A stretch of 7,393 nt of DNA from SZUA-584 sp050943225 (GCA_050943225.1 JBMNOT010000101.1:1-7393), one strand, 5' to 3'; shown: positions 1-6,071, counted from the first letter of the stretch. The notes: generated from the sequence alone by a model not told the origin. Numbers and translations are program-made.

Positions 1-2
1 GT

Positions 3-31
3 TTTATATCGTATCATATTCGCTATTTCAA
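3..31 (-). promoter_or_regulatory. Leftward sigma-A-type promoter at the window edge
   Basis: On the minus strand a TTGAAA hexamer (31-26) is followed after exactly 17 bases by TATAAA (8-3). Both are one mismatch from the sigma-A consensus. It would start transcription just beyond the left edge and so probably serves a gene outside the window. It lies downstream of the yjbQ terminator, which fits a new transcription unit starting here. Positions 32-122 are AT-rich and hold no gene I can support. Confidence 0.45.
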
Positions 32-48
32 TGCAATTATTAAAGCGA

Positions 49-127
49 TTTTGTTTTCTGAAAATTTCGAATATGTTCCATTATCGTACACATATAACCG
101 TACGCCCATTTCCGCCAGAAAACAAAA
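49..127. repeat. 12-bp perfect inverted repeat, widely spaced
   Basis: TTTTGTTTTCTG at 49-60 is the exact reverse complement of CAGAAAACAAAA at 116-127, with 55 bases between. The right arm overlaps the U-rich tail of the yjbQ terminator. In AT-rich DNA this may be chance, or the arms could pair in a read-through transcript. Confidence 0.3.
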
Positions 128-147
128 CGGCGGCGCTAAAAGCGCCG
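123..147 (-). terminator. Rho-independent terminator of the YjbQ-family gene
   Basis: On the minus strand a stem CGGCGCT / AGCGCCG (147-141 with 137-131) closes a TTT loop. It is followed by CCGTTTTGTTTT, a U-rich tail. It sits 13 bases after the stop codon of the YjbQ-family gene, the expected place for its terminator. Confidence 0.8.
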
Positions 148-159
148 GCCCGCTGTCAT

Positions 160-576
160 TTATTCGCCGATAATCTTGATTAAAATTCTTTTGGACCTTT
201 TGCCGTCGAACTCGCCGTAGAATATCTGCTCCCACGGGCCGAAATCCAGCCGCCCCTCCGTCACCGCGACGACCACTTCGCGGCCCATCACGGTGCGTTT
301 TAAATGCGCGTCCGCGTTATCCTCAAAACCGTTGTGCGCGTACTGGTCATACGGTTTTTCGGGCGCCAGCTTCTCCAGCCACCGCTCAAAGTCGGCATGC
401 AGCCCGCTCTCATCGTCGTTGATGAACACCGAAGCCGTGATGTGCATCGCGTTAACCAGACACAGCCCTTCCCGAATGCCGCTCTCAGCCAGCGCTTTTT
501 CCACGTCGCGCGTGATGTTGACAAACTGGCGGCGCTGTGGGATATTGAGCGTCAGCACTTTACGGTAACTCTTCAT
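160..576 (-). CDS. YjbQ/UPF0047 family protein (secondary thiamine-phosphate synthase type)
   Basis: A 138-aa cytosolic protein covering the whole YjbQ (UPF0047) family length. Visible hallmarks are HITASVFINDDES (residues 45-57), HNGFEDNADAHLK (81-93) and the C-terminal GPWEQIFYGEFDGKR (113-127). The conserved histidines at 45, 81 and 91 are likely metal or active-site ligands, as in the family. Members have been reported to have weak thiamine-phosphate synthase activity, but their real role is unsettled, so the name is a family label. The frame is open up to 642, but the start at 576 is chosen because AGGGAGG lies 8 bases upstream and because a near-consensus promoter (638-610) sits inside the longer reading frame. 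The gene follows a VanW-family gene in the same direction with 125 bases between, has its own promoter, and ends at a clear terminator. Confidence 0.93.
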   Translation of the reverse strand: MKSYRKVLTLNIPQRRQFVNITRDVEKALAESGIREGLCLVNAMHITASVFINDDESGLHADFERWLEKLAPEKPYDQYAHNGFEDNADAHLKRTVMGREVVVAVTEGRLDFGPWEQIFYGEFDGKRSKRILIKIIGE

Positions 577-609
577 GGATAGCCTCCCTAGAACAAGTGA
601 ATTTTCTTC

Positions 610-638
610 ATCATAGAGCGCAGTCCCGCGTTTGTCAA
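610..638 (-). promoter_or_regulatory. Near-consensus sigma-A promoter for the YjbQ-family gene
   Basis: TTGACA (638-633, perfect -35) is followed by 17 bases and TATGAT (615-610, one mismatch from the -10 consensus) on the minus strand. Transcription would begin near 603, giving a leader of about 27 bases that includes the AGGGAGG ribosome binding site. The gene should therefore be expressed independently of the VanW gene upstream, and strongly unless a repressor acts. Confidence 0.75.
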
Positions 639-701
639 ACATTCACAGCCGTGCACTGCTGTCCAAAATGCTTATGCGTCGGTTGTCATGGCTTTTGAGG
701 C

Positions 702-2198
702 TCATGTTTCGTTTTTTGCCGGCTCTGATGCCGCAGGCCCGGCGGGCTTTGGCGTCGGCTCCGGGCGCTTGGGCGCAGCCGCTCCTATAATAATCTCCCC
801 TGAATACGCCTTGTATTTGGTCGTCGCAATCAGCTCCGGCGTCCCCACTTCCCTGCCGTCCTTGAAAAAGTGCCGGTACGTCTTGTAAACCGTACCGTTG
901 CGGCGTTTTTGCACCACCTTCCTGTAGCCCTTTGGCTTGTCGGTGTCCACCGTGACCAGCATATCGCCGCTCGGATAAATCGTCTCGACCTTCTCGGACG
1001 ACAGCCGGATCTCATCATACGCCTCCGAGAACGAACACCGGTATATCTCGAAGTGTACCCTCATCTCCGCGTTGTCCACCCAGCAGAAGATGTAGATGTT
1101 GGCGCCGGTGTTGTTGCGGAATATAAAGTCGATTGTACCGGTGTTGATCGTCGCGTCCAGCCCGCCCTCCACATAGCCCAGCTTGATTGAATGGGCGCGG
1201 CGTTCAACGACTTCTAGATTGGCTTTAAGCACGGCGTTATAAAGCGTGGTGGACACCTGGCAAACGCCGCCGCCCGCCTGGTCTTCACTGCCGCCGCGGA
1301 CGATAGCCGGCGCGGGCTGCCAGCCCCGCTCATACGTGCGCGGCCCGAGCACGGTGTTGGCCGAGAATTCGGCGCCCGGCGGAAGCAGGTATCCGTTGAT
1401 AATGCCCACTGCTTTCTTGATATTCGCCACGCGCGACGCGCGGTTATACGGGCTGCTGGCGAACGACGTTGACGCTGTTATCCGCTGCGCCGTCGAATCT
1501 TCCAGCGCTGCCCTGGTGACAGCCGCGGGCACCTCGCGCACCGGAATCTCCACCGCGCCGTACCGATGCAGCCGGATCTGTTTTTCCAGCTCCGCATATA
1601 GCGCCTGCTCATCCACCTCAATGCCGTTCACTTCGTCAGTAAAAGTAAAACGATTTTTCCTGTCATCCTTGTTAAGCTGTATGGTCGCGTCCTGGGGCGG
1701 CCGGTTCAGTTCCGCTGCTATGGCCGACAGCCGCGGCTTGACGGGCTCCGGGTTTACCGTATAGTCGGTGACAAACGCCCGCCCGGTAGCCGCGATATCG
1801 GCTATCTCCTTCTCAAGCCTTGTACGGCTGCCTTCGCGAGCCAATCGCAGCGCATCCTTTAGCACTGTATCGATATTCGTCCGAATGTCGAAATCGTCCC
1901 GCGTCAATATATATGCCTTGTCGCCATATGTCAGGGTTATCCGCACCGCATCCAGCCGCCTGTCCATATTCGCCCGTACAGCGGCGCGCGCCTGCGCCAA
2001 AGTCATGCCGCCCACCGGTATCCCGTCTATGGTTATCCCTTCGTGATAGGTGCCTGTGGCCATCAAATTATCCCAGTCCTGCGGTGAAAACGTGTTATGC
2101 TGCAGGGACCAGAGACCCGCCAGAGACGCTGCGCCTATCAGCGCAAGCAACAGCGCCCACAACATTCTCAGCCTGCGTCTGCGATCCATTATTGTCAT
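702..2198 (-). CDS. VanW family protein with peptidoglycan-binding-like and G5-like regions
   Basis: A 498-aa envelope protein. The order is a basic N-terminus (RRRRLR, residues 6-11), one hydrophobic segment at about 12-30 (signal anchor or uncleaved signal), a region at about 80-220 resembling the YoaR-type putative peptidoglycan-binding domain, the VanW domain at about 240-375, a G5-like beta region at about 405-470, and a Pro/Ala-rich tail from 475. The VanW signature GGGVCQVSTTLYNAVL (309-324) and YVEGGLDATI (342-351) are clear. VanW was named from the vanB vancomycin-resistance cluster, but its biochemical role is unknown and most homologues, like this one, have no vanH/A/X or two-component genes beside them. 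The protein is probably outside the membrane and touching the wall. The ATG at 2198 is preferred over that at 2189 because GAGGGGG lies 8 bases before it. No terminator is seen after the stop, so read-through into the YjbQ gene is possible. Confidence 0.93.
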   Translation of the reverse strand: MTIMDRRRRLRMLWALLLALIGAASLAGLWSLQHNTFSPQDWDNLMATGTYHEGITIDGIPVGGMTLAQARAAVRANMDRRLDAVRITLTYGDKAYILTRDDFDIRTNIDTVLKDALRLAREGSRTRLEKEIADIAATGRAFVTDYTVNPEPVKPRLSAIAAELNRPPQDATIQLNKDDRKNRFTFTDEVNGIEVDEQALYAELEKQIRLHRYGAVEIPVREVPAAVTRAALEDSTAQRITASTSFASSPYNRASRVANIKKAVGIINGYLLPPGAEFSANTVLGPRTYERGWQPAPAIVRGGSEDQAGGGVCQVSTTLYNAVLKANLEVVERRAHSIKLGYVEGGLDATINTGTIDFIFRNNTGANIYIFCWVDNAEMRVHFEIYRCSFSEAYDEIRLSSEKVETIYPSGDMLVTVDTDKPKGYRKVVQKRRNGTVYKTYRHFFKDGREVGTPELIATTKYKAYSGEIIIGAAAPKRPEPTPKPAGPAASEPAKNET

Positions 2199-2244
2199 GG
2201 TTTATTCCCCCTCTGCGCGCACTGATTCACACGTCATTCGTTAA

Positions 2245-2275
2245 ATCATACGCGCCCAAATGGGGCATTAATCAA
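2245..2275 (-). promoter_or_regulatory. Possible weak promoter for the VanW-family gene
   Basis: On the minus strand TATGAT (2250-2245) is a good -10, with TTGATT (2275-2270) 19 bases away, longer than the ideal 17. A small inverted repeat GCCC/GGGC (2254-2257 and 2263-2266) lies in the spacer and could be an operator or chance. Since a strong terminator lies just upstream at 2362-2338, the VanW gene needs a promoter in this gap, and this is the best candidate. Confidence 0.3.
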
Positions 2276-2337
2276 GGCTGAACAGATTATCCACGGCGTT
2301 AATGCTCAAAGTGCGGCGTGGTCAAAACCTCCGTAGC

Positions 2338-2362
2338 AAAAAAGAGCGCCTTCAAGGCGCTC
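2338..2362 (-). terminator. Rho-independent terminator of the GT2-GtrA gene
   Basis: A minus-strand stem of GAGCGCC (2362-2356) and GGCGCTC (2350-2344), extendable by two A-T pairs into the loop, is followed directly by six U residues (2343-2338). It lies 12 bases after the glycosyltransferase stop and separates it from the VanW gene. Confidence 0.92.
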
Positions 2363-2374
2363 CGGAAAGTCGTT

Positions 2375-3445
2375 TTACTTAAAAATCAGGGTGCGCTGGC
2401 AGAAAAAGCTGACGAGGAACAGCACCGCCTCGGTGATAATCTTGGCGAGCAGCACGTTAACCCCCAAAGCTTTAAGGCCTGCTATGATCAGCGTGTTAAC
2501 GGTCAATATCCCAGCGGCCAGCAGATAATAGCCTGCCATCTGGCGAGCCAGACTCTTATTACCCTTCTTGCTGAATATCACATTACGGTTAATGAAAAAG
2601 TTAACCGTCGAACTGACGATGCGGGCCGGTACGTTCGCAAATACCACTGTCAGCAGTTTGGAGTCGGGCGACAGCGCGGAAACATTGGGCAGCACCCACA
2701 GCGACAGCAGCGTGAACAGCACAAAGTCGATCACGAATGCCAACATGGACGACGCGGCGAACATCAGTATGCTCTTATATATCCGCCAAGAATCCTTAAG
2801 CGGGTTAAAATGCGAGCCGCTGTTGTTGTCGATGTATACCGTCTCGATCCCAATCTCACGAAGCTTCAACCCGAAGCGCGGCGCCTCCAGGAGCATGTTC
2901 ATCTCGTATTCGTAGCGTTCTCCCGGCAGCTTCAGCATATCCGGCAGCGCACTTGCCGGAAGGCCTCTCAGACCCGTCTGCGTATCCCGCACGCGCTGCC
3001 CGCTGAGGAAGTTGAACACCTTGCGCGTGATGGCGTTGCCCATACGGCTTCTGAGCGGCACGTCGCCGCGAAAAGCCCGGCTGCCCAGCACGATGCTGTC
3101 CGGCCATTCAAAAAGCTTTTCCGCCACGCGCACGATATCATCCGGCAGATGCTGACCGTCTGCATCTGCGGTCACCACGCCGGCCATATCCGCCATGCCC
3201 GCGATCTCTTTCATGCCGGTCTTTAGCGCGCGGCCCTTTCCCAGGTTGGTATCATGGCGAAGCACACGGCAGCCGATATCTTCCAGCGCCCGGAAAATAT
3301 CGGCATAATCGCCGCCGCTACCGTCATCCACGACGACTACCTGTTTAAACCCCCGGCCTATCAGCGCTTTAGACAGAGTGACCAGCGGCTCCCCCGGCTT
3401 GTAAGCCGGGATCAGCACTACAACGCGTCCGATACGGTTCTCCAT
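2375..3445 (-). CDS. Bifunctional glycosyltransferase family 2 / GtrA-like membrane protein
   Basis: A fusion of a cytosolic GT-A glycosyltransferase and a GtrA-like membrane domain, 356 aa from the chosen start. The GT2 part (about 5-215) shows IPAYKPG (12-18), VDDGS (39-43), NLGKGRALKTG (67-77), the metal-binding DADGQH (94-99), DTQTGLRG (154-161) and ERYEYE (176-181), closest to dolichyl-phosphate-mannose-synthase-like enzymes. Residues 226-350 carry about four membrane segments with the GtrA-type NFFINRNVIF (282-291). By family analogy it moves a sugar from a nucleotide sugar to a lipid carrier, and the GtrA part anchors or flips the product for wall or surface glycan decoration. The sugar cannot be read from sequence. 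The start is uncertain: the ATG at 3445 begins right at the domain but lacks a ribosome binding site, the TTG at 3481 has AGGA about 6 bases upstream, and the frame stays open to an ATG at 3508. Confidence 0.92.
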   Translation of the reverse strand: MENRIGRVVVLIPAYKPGEPLVTLSKALIGRGFKQVVVVDDGSGGDYADIFRALEDIGCRVLRHDTNLGKGRALKTGMKEIAGMADMAGVVTADADGQHLPDDIVRVAEKLFEWPDSIVLGSRAFRGDVPLRSRMGNAITRKVFNFLSGQRVRDTQTGLRGLPASALPDMLKLPGERYEYEMNMLLEAPRFGLKLREIGIETVYIDNNSGSHFNPLKDSWRIYKSILMFAASSMLAFVIDFVLFTLLSLWVLPNVSALSPDSKLLTVVFANVPARIVSSTVNFFINRNVIFSKKGNKSLARQMAGYYLLAAGILTVNTLIIAGLKALGVNVLLAKIITEAVLFLVSFFCQRTLIFK

Positions 3446-3508
3446 TCGTTTTTGTGCGGAGCATCTATACCCTCTCGCACACAAGCCCTTTCCTATTGAT
3501 ATTCCCAT

Positions 3509-3567
3509 CCCGTTCGTTTACAGGACGGGCACTACCGCTGTATATCGCTTCATTTTATTGCACAGCG
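3509..3567 (-). other. Structured 5' leader of the GT2-GtrA gene
   Basis: Between the likely transcription start (about 3585) and the coding region are two possible minus-strand hairpins. One is CGCTGT/ACAGCG (3567-3562 with 3541-3536, 20-base loop). The other is CCCGT/ACGGG (3529-3525 with 3513-3509, 11-base loop), whose base touches the upstream ATG at 3508. Neither matches a riboswitch class I recognise. Both stems are short. Confidence 0.25.
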
Positions 3568-3591
3568 AAATAGCCATTTGTGACCATTGAT

Positions 3592-3620
3592 ATCATAACC
3601 GTTTACCGCATAGATAACAA
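3592..3620 (-). promoter_or_regulatory. Sigma-A promoter for the GT2-GtrA gene
   Basis: TTGTTA (3620-3615, 4/6 of the -35 consensus) is followed by 17 bases and TATGAT (3597-3592, 5/6 of the -10) on the minus strand. Transcription would begin near 3585, leaving a leader of roughly 75 to 140 bases depending on which start codon is used. Confidence 0.5.
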
Positions 3621-3681
3621 TAGTTTTATGCCATTCTTTCAGCAAACGCAAAAGGCCGCTATCGGACGCCCTGGCCATCTG

Positions 3682-3816
3682 CTAAACGTCGCCGCGCTGT
3701 GCAGACTGCTTTTTTGCCGTTCTGCTCCTGTTCTGGTTCTCTCTGGTGAGCGGCGTTTGGCCGTTGCACTTTCTCTCTCTGGCTTCCTTGTTATCCGGCT
3801 GACTGTCCTTTGCCAT
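3682..3816 (-). CDS. Possible small basic hydrophilic protein, 44 aa, unknown function
   Basis: A short frame beginning MAKDSQPDNKEARERK and ending KKQSAQRGDV. I do not recognise the family. It has 11 Lys/Arg against 6 Asp/Glu, many Gln and Asn, one cysteine (17), very few hydrophobic residues and no membrane segment or signal peptide, so it is probably disordered or nucleic-acid-binding. Its tone recalls minor small spore proteins of Bacillota, but I see no diagnostic motif. Support for coding: AGGAG stands 8 bases before the ATG, the sense strand is purine-rich, and a perfect TATAAT lies about 110 bases upstream. Against: it is short, arginine is mostly AGA/AGG (5 of 6) unlike the neighbours, no terminator follows, and the opposite strand is also open (3580-3903), though without a ribosome binding site. 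It lies upstream of the glycosyltransferase in the same direction and divergent from the EFR1 gene. Confidence 0.5.
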   Translation of the reverse strand: MAKDSQPDNKEARERKCNGQTPLTRENQNRSRTAKKQSAQRGDV

Positions 3817-3915
3817 TGTCCATTCTCCTTGCGTTTTTGTCTATTTTGCCACGCCGCATTGCAAAAAACACGCCGGAAAATCAGCAGGTATCTGCTTCAA
3901 TAATCTGCAAACAGG

Positions 3916-3924
3916 TGTTATAAT
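3916..3924 (+). promoter_or_regulatory. Extended -10 promoter for the EFR1-family gene
   Basis: TGTTATAAT gives a TG-N-TATAAT extended -10 (hexamer 3919-3924). The -35 at 17 bases is poor (TTCAAT), which extended -10 promoters tolerate. Transcription would begin near 3931 with a leader of about 98 bases. Direct repeats ATCTGC at 3890-3895 and 3903-3908 lie in the -10 to -35 and upstream region and could be regulator sites. Confidence 0.55.
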
Positions 3925-3927
3925 AGA

Positions 3928-3955
3928 ATTATATAAAGATTGGTAAGTGCTTAAA
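3928..3955 (-). promoter_or_regulatory. Possible leftward promoter for the 44-aa ORF
   Basis: On the minus strand a perfect TATAAT (3933-3928) has a weak -35 TTTAAG (3955-3950) 16 bases away. It would start near 3921, inside the opposing -10 element of the EFR1 promoter, giving a leader of about 105 bases before the ATG at 3816. The region is AT-rich, so chance is possible. Confidence 0.35.
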
Positions 3956-4028
3956 CCGCCACGGCAGACGCTTCGGAAAGAAATCCTGTTTCCAAGCCCT
4001 TCAGTATCATATAAGCGAGGTTAACGCC

Positions 4029-5048
4029 ATGCCAAACGCCATCATTTATGTATTTTCCGGTACCTACCATACGCTGAAGACCGCTGAAATGCTGAAAACC
4101 CACCTGGAAGAAGGGCATATTGCCGCCGCCATCCATGAAGTCCGCCAGCCGCTCTCCCGCATCCCCGCGCCCGCCGAAGGGGATATCGTGGGTTTTGGCT
4201 ACCCGGTGCACGCTTTCAACGCGCCGCAGCTGTTTCTCCGTTTTGTGCGCAGCCTTCCGCCGGCGCAGCATAACCGCGCCTTCATATTTAAGACTTCGGG
4301 AGAGCCGTTCCATATCAACGACGCTTCCTCCTATAAGCTCTACCGCATGCTCCTCAAAAAGGGCTATGACGTCGTGCAGGAGCTGCATATGCTGATGCCG
4401 TACAACATACTGCGGCGCTATCCTGACGGGCTTGTCAAACAGATGGTGCTCTACAGCGACGCCCAAAGCAAGATGCTCGTGATGCGCCTGCTGAACGGCG
4501 AACGCGCCCGGCTGCACTACACGCTGCGCCACCGCCTTGTGTCACTGATATTCCGCATCGAATGGTTCGGGGCTTGGTTCAACGGCATGTTTTATCGCGT
4601 GGACACAAGCAAATGCACTCGCTGCTTAAAATGCGTCCATTCCTGCCCTGCCCTGAACATCTCGTTTGATGGCGTCCGCTTCCATTTCGCACGGTCTTGC
4701 ACAATGTGTATGCGCTGCGCCATGTACTGCCCGGCGGACGCGATGCATATAGGGCTGCTGCAGCCCTTCAAAGTAAGCGGCGGGTATGCTTTTTCCCGTA
4801 TACTTGCAGATCCCGATATCCCGGTCGACTATGTGAACCCCAAAACGAAAGGGTATTTCCGGCTGTTCCGTAAATTTTTCATCAGTGCTGACGCTGAGCT
4901 TGCCGCTTACGGCATCACCATTCCCGGGCATATGCCTCAGCCTGCTGCCGAACCGCCTGAGTTTAAGGTGTTCGAGGCATACCAGCAGGAGCAGGCTGCC
5001 AGCGAGCAGGAGCAGGCAGGCGATGCAGCTGCAAACCTGGTGGAATAG
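4029..5048 (+). CDS. EFR1-family flavodoxin/ferredoxin fusion protein
   Basis: A 339-aa cytosolic redox protein. Residues 1-155 form a flavodoxin-like domain: a first beta strand IIYVFSGT (5-12) leading into the FMN phosphate loop, GFGYPVHAFNAP (55-66) and FIFKTSGEP (85-93). Residues 190-245 are a two-cluster ferredoxin with CTRCLKCVHSCP (Cys 196, 199, 202, 206) and CTMCMRCAMYCP (Cys 224, 227, 230, 234), all eight ligands present for two [4Fe-4S] clusters. This layout is that of the EFR1 family in anaerobic Bacillota, presumed to pass electrons between flavin and iron-sulfur partners; the partner and pathway are unknown. After about 300 comes a Pro/Gln/Glu/Ala-rich tail, partly encoded by a short repeat. 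The start is supported by GAGG 8 bases upstream and an extended -10 promoter. No U-tract terminator follows on this strand, and the convergent aldo/keto reductase ends 49 bases away. Confidence 0.93.
   Translation: MPNAIIYVFSGTYHTLKTAEMLKTHLEEGHIAAAIHEVRQPLSRIPAPAEGDIVGFGYPVHAFNAPQLFLRFVRSLPPAQHNRAFIFKTSGEPFHINDASSYKLYRMLLKKGYDVVQELHMLMPYNILRRYPDGLVKQMVLYSDAQSKMLVMRLLNGERARLHYTLRHRLVSLIFRIEWFGAWFNGMFYRVDTSKCTRCLKCVHSCPALNISFDGVRFHFARSCTMCMRCAMYCPADAMHIGLLQPFKVSGGYAFSRILADPDIPVDYVNPKTKGYFRLFRKFFISADAELAAYGITIPGHMPQPAAEPPEFKVFEAYQQEQAASEQEQAGDAAANLVE
4984..5017 (+). repeat. 13-bp in-frame direct repeat in the EFR1 gene tail
   Basis: AGCAGGAGCAGGC occurs at 4984-4996 and again at 5005-5017, a 21-base period (7 codons) that encodes two QEQA-containing units. 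It adds or loses whole codons if it slips, so the tail length may differ between strains without breaking the frame. Confidence 0.7.
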
Positions 5049-5055
5049 TATTCTG

Positions 5056-5083
5056 AAAAAAATAAGGCCCAATCGCTTGGGCC
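5056..5083 (-). terminator. Rho-independent terminator of the aldo/keto reductase gene
   Basis: A perfect 7-bp stem GGCCCAA/TTGGGCC (5083-5077 with 5072-5066) and a 4-base loop are followed on the minus strand by TTATTTTTTT. On the plus strand the same hairpin is followed by purine-rich sequence with no U-tract, so it should terminate the leftward transcript well and the EFR1 transcript poorly. Confidence 0.9.
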
Positions 5084-5097
5084 AGGGAGAGGAAGAA

Positions 5098-6042
5098 CTA
5101 CTTCATGATCTCCTCATACTTCTTGTCAATGTACGCGATCTCTTCAGGGGTCAGCTCCCATTCTGCTGCGCTCGCGTTTTCATATGCCATCTCCGGCGTG
5201 GTCGCTCCCATCAGTGAGCAGGTCACGCCCGGCTGCGCCAGCACCCAGTTGATGGAGACCTGAGCCACCGTGGTGCCTCTGTCCGAGGCGATGCCGCGCA
5301 GAACTTCCAGCAGTTTCTGGCACTTGGACCACATCGGCTCCTCATAGAACGAATAAAACGCCGAGCGCTGCTCTTTTCCGCCGGTCACCGGCTTCTCCAT
5401 CTTGCCGGTGAGTATGCCCCCGCCCAGGGATCCGTAAGTAATGACGCCCACATTATTCTGCTTACAGAAAGGCAGAATGCCGTTTTCAATGGAGCTACGG
5501 TTCAGCAGGCTCATCGGTGGCTGCACAACAGGGATATCGGCGATATCGATCGCTTTTTGGATCAATGTGGTATCGAAGTTGGATACACCGATCGCACGGA
5601 TCTTGCCCTCTTCCTTGAAATTTACCATCAGTTCCAGCGCATCATCGATGCTGTTGTTGAGATCGGGCCAATGGATGTAATATACGTCGATGTAATCCGT
5701 CTCCAAACGCCGGAGGGAATTTTCAATCTCCATGCGCATAACAGCCAGATCCAAACACCGGACATAAGCGCCTGCCACACGTAGCACACCCAGCTTGGTG
5801 GCCAAAACCACCTTGTCGCGGATGCCCTTAATGGCCTTGGCAACCACCCTCTCCGAAGCGCCGTCCGCACCATAGGCTGCGGCCGTATCGATCATGTTGA
5901 CACCCGCGTCCACAGAGGCGCGTATCGCGTCGATCGCCAACTTTTCATCCACCTCACCAAAGAAATCGTTGCCCATCTCCCAGGTGCCTTGCCCAATGAC
6001 GGATATGTCGATGCCGCTGTTGCCCATCCTTCTGTATTTCAT
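5098..6042 (-). CDS. Aldo/keto reductase family oxidoreductase
   Basis: A 314-aa NAD(P)H-dependent carbonyl reductase of the (beta/alpha)8 aldo/keto reductase superfamily, full length and cytosolic. The catalytic tetrad is complete: Asp52 and Tyr57 in MIDTAAAYG, Lys83 in ATKLG and His124 in YYIHWPD. Cofactor-side features include GVSNF (152-156), YGSLGGGILTGK (203-214) and the C-terminal MGATTPEMAYEN (278-289). The sequence tone is that of bacterial AKR groups acting on small aldehydes, ketones or sugars; the substrate cannot be read. The ATG at 6042 has AAGGAGG 7-8 bases upstream and a strong promoter. It is a single-gene unit, divergent from the YozE-like gene and ending at its own terminator. 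A Fur-like sequence overlaps its leader. Confidence 0.94.
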   Translation of the reverse strand: MKYRRMGNSGIDISVIGQGTWEMGNDFFGEVDEKLAIDAIRASVDAGVNMIDTAAAYGADGASERVVAKAIKGIRDKVVLATKLGVLRVAGAYVRCLDLAVMRMEIENSLRRLETDYIDVYYIHWPDLNNSIDDALELMVNFKEEGKIRAIGVSNFDTTLIQKAIDIADIPVVQPPMSLLNRSSIENGILPFCKQNNVGVITYGSLGGGILTGKMEKPVTGGKEQRSAFYSFYEEPMWSKCQKLLEVLRGIASDRGTTVAQVSINWVLAQPGVTCSLMGATTPEMAYENASAAEWELTPEEIAYIDKKYEEIMK

Positions 6043-6057
6043 ATTGATACCCTCCTT

Positions 6058-6071
6058 TAATGATAATCAAT
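6058..6071. promoter_or_regulatory. Possible Fur-like operator in the aldo/keto reductase leader
   Basis: TAATGATAATCA (6058-6069) matches 12 consecutive positions of the 19-base Fur-box consensus, with one further match at 6071; the outer parts do not match (13 of 19). It lies between the transcription start (about 6095) and the ribosome binding site, where a bound repressor could block elongation or initiation. The match is in AT-rich DNA and no regulator gene is nearby. Confidence 0.25.

Noticed and set aside
23..235. Minus-strand open frame of 70 codons across the yjbQ end
   Set aside because: It overlaps the real gene in another frame and runs through its terminator; no ribosome binding site or family resemblance.
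702..2198. Vancomycin-resistance gene
   Set aside because: VanW domains are widespread outside van clusters, and none of the resistance enzymes or regulators is present here.
2318..3226. Long plus-strand open frame of 302 codons
   Set aside because: It is antisense to the GT2-GtrA gene, whose motifs are unmistakable. Its own translation is rich in Gln, His and Arg with no recognisable domain.
3517..3552. 11-codon frame (MKRYTAVVPVL) in the GT2 leader
   Set aside because: It has no ribosome binding site and no run of regulatory codons, so I do not call a leader peptide.
3580..3903. Plus-strand open frame of 107 codons opposite the 44-aa ORF
   Set aside because: It starts with GTG without a ribosome binding site, has an odd Cys/Leu/Arg-rich composition and reads across the GT2 promoter. 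The minus-strand ORF is better supported.
3951..4532. Minus-strand open frame of 193 codons
   Set aside because: Antisense to the flavodoxin half of the EFR1 gene, with no domain and no ribosome binding site seen.
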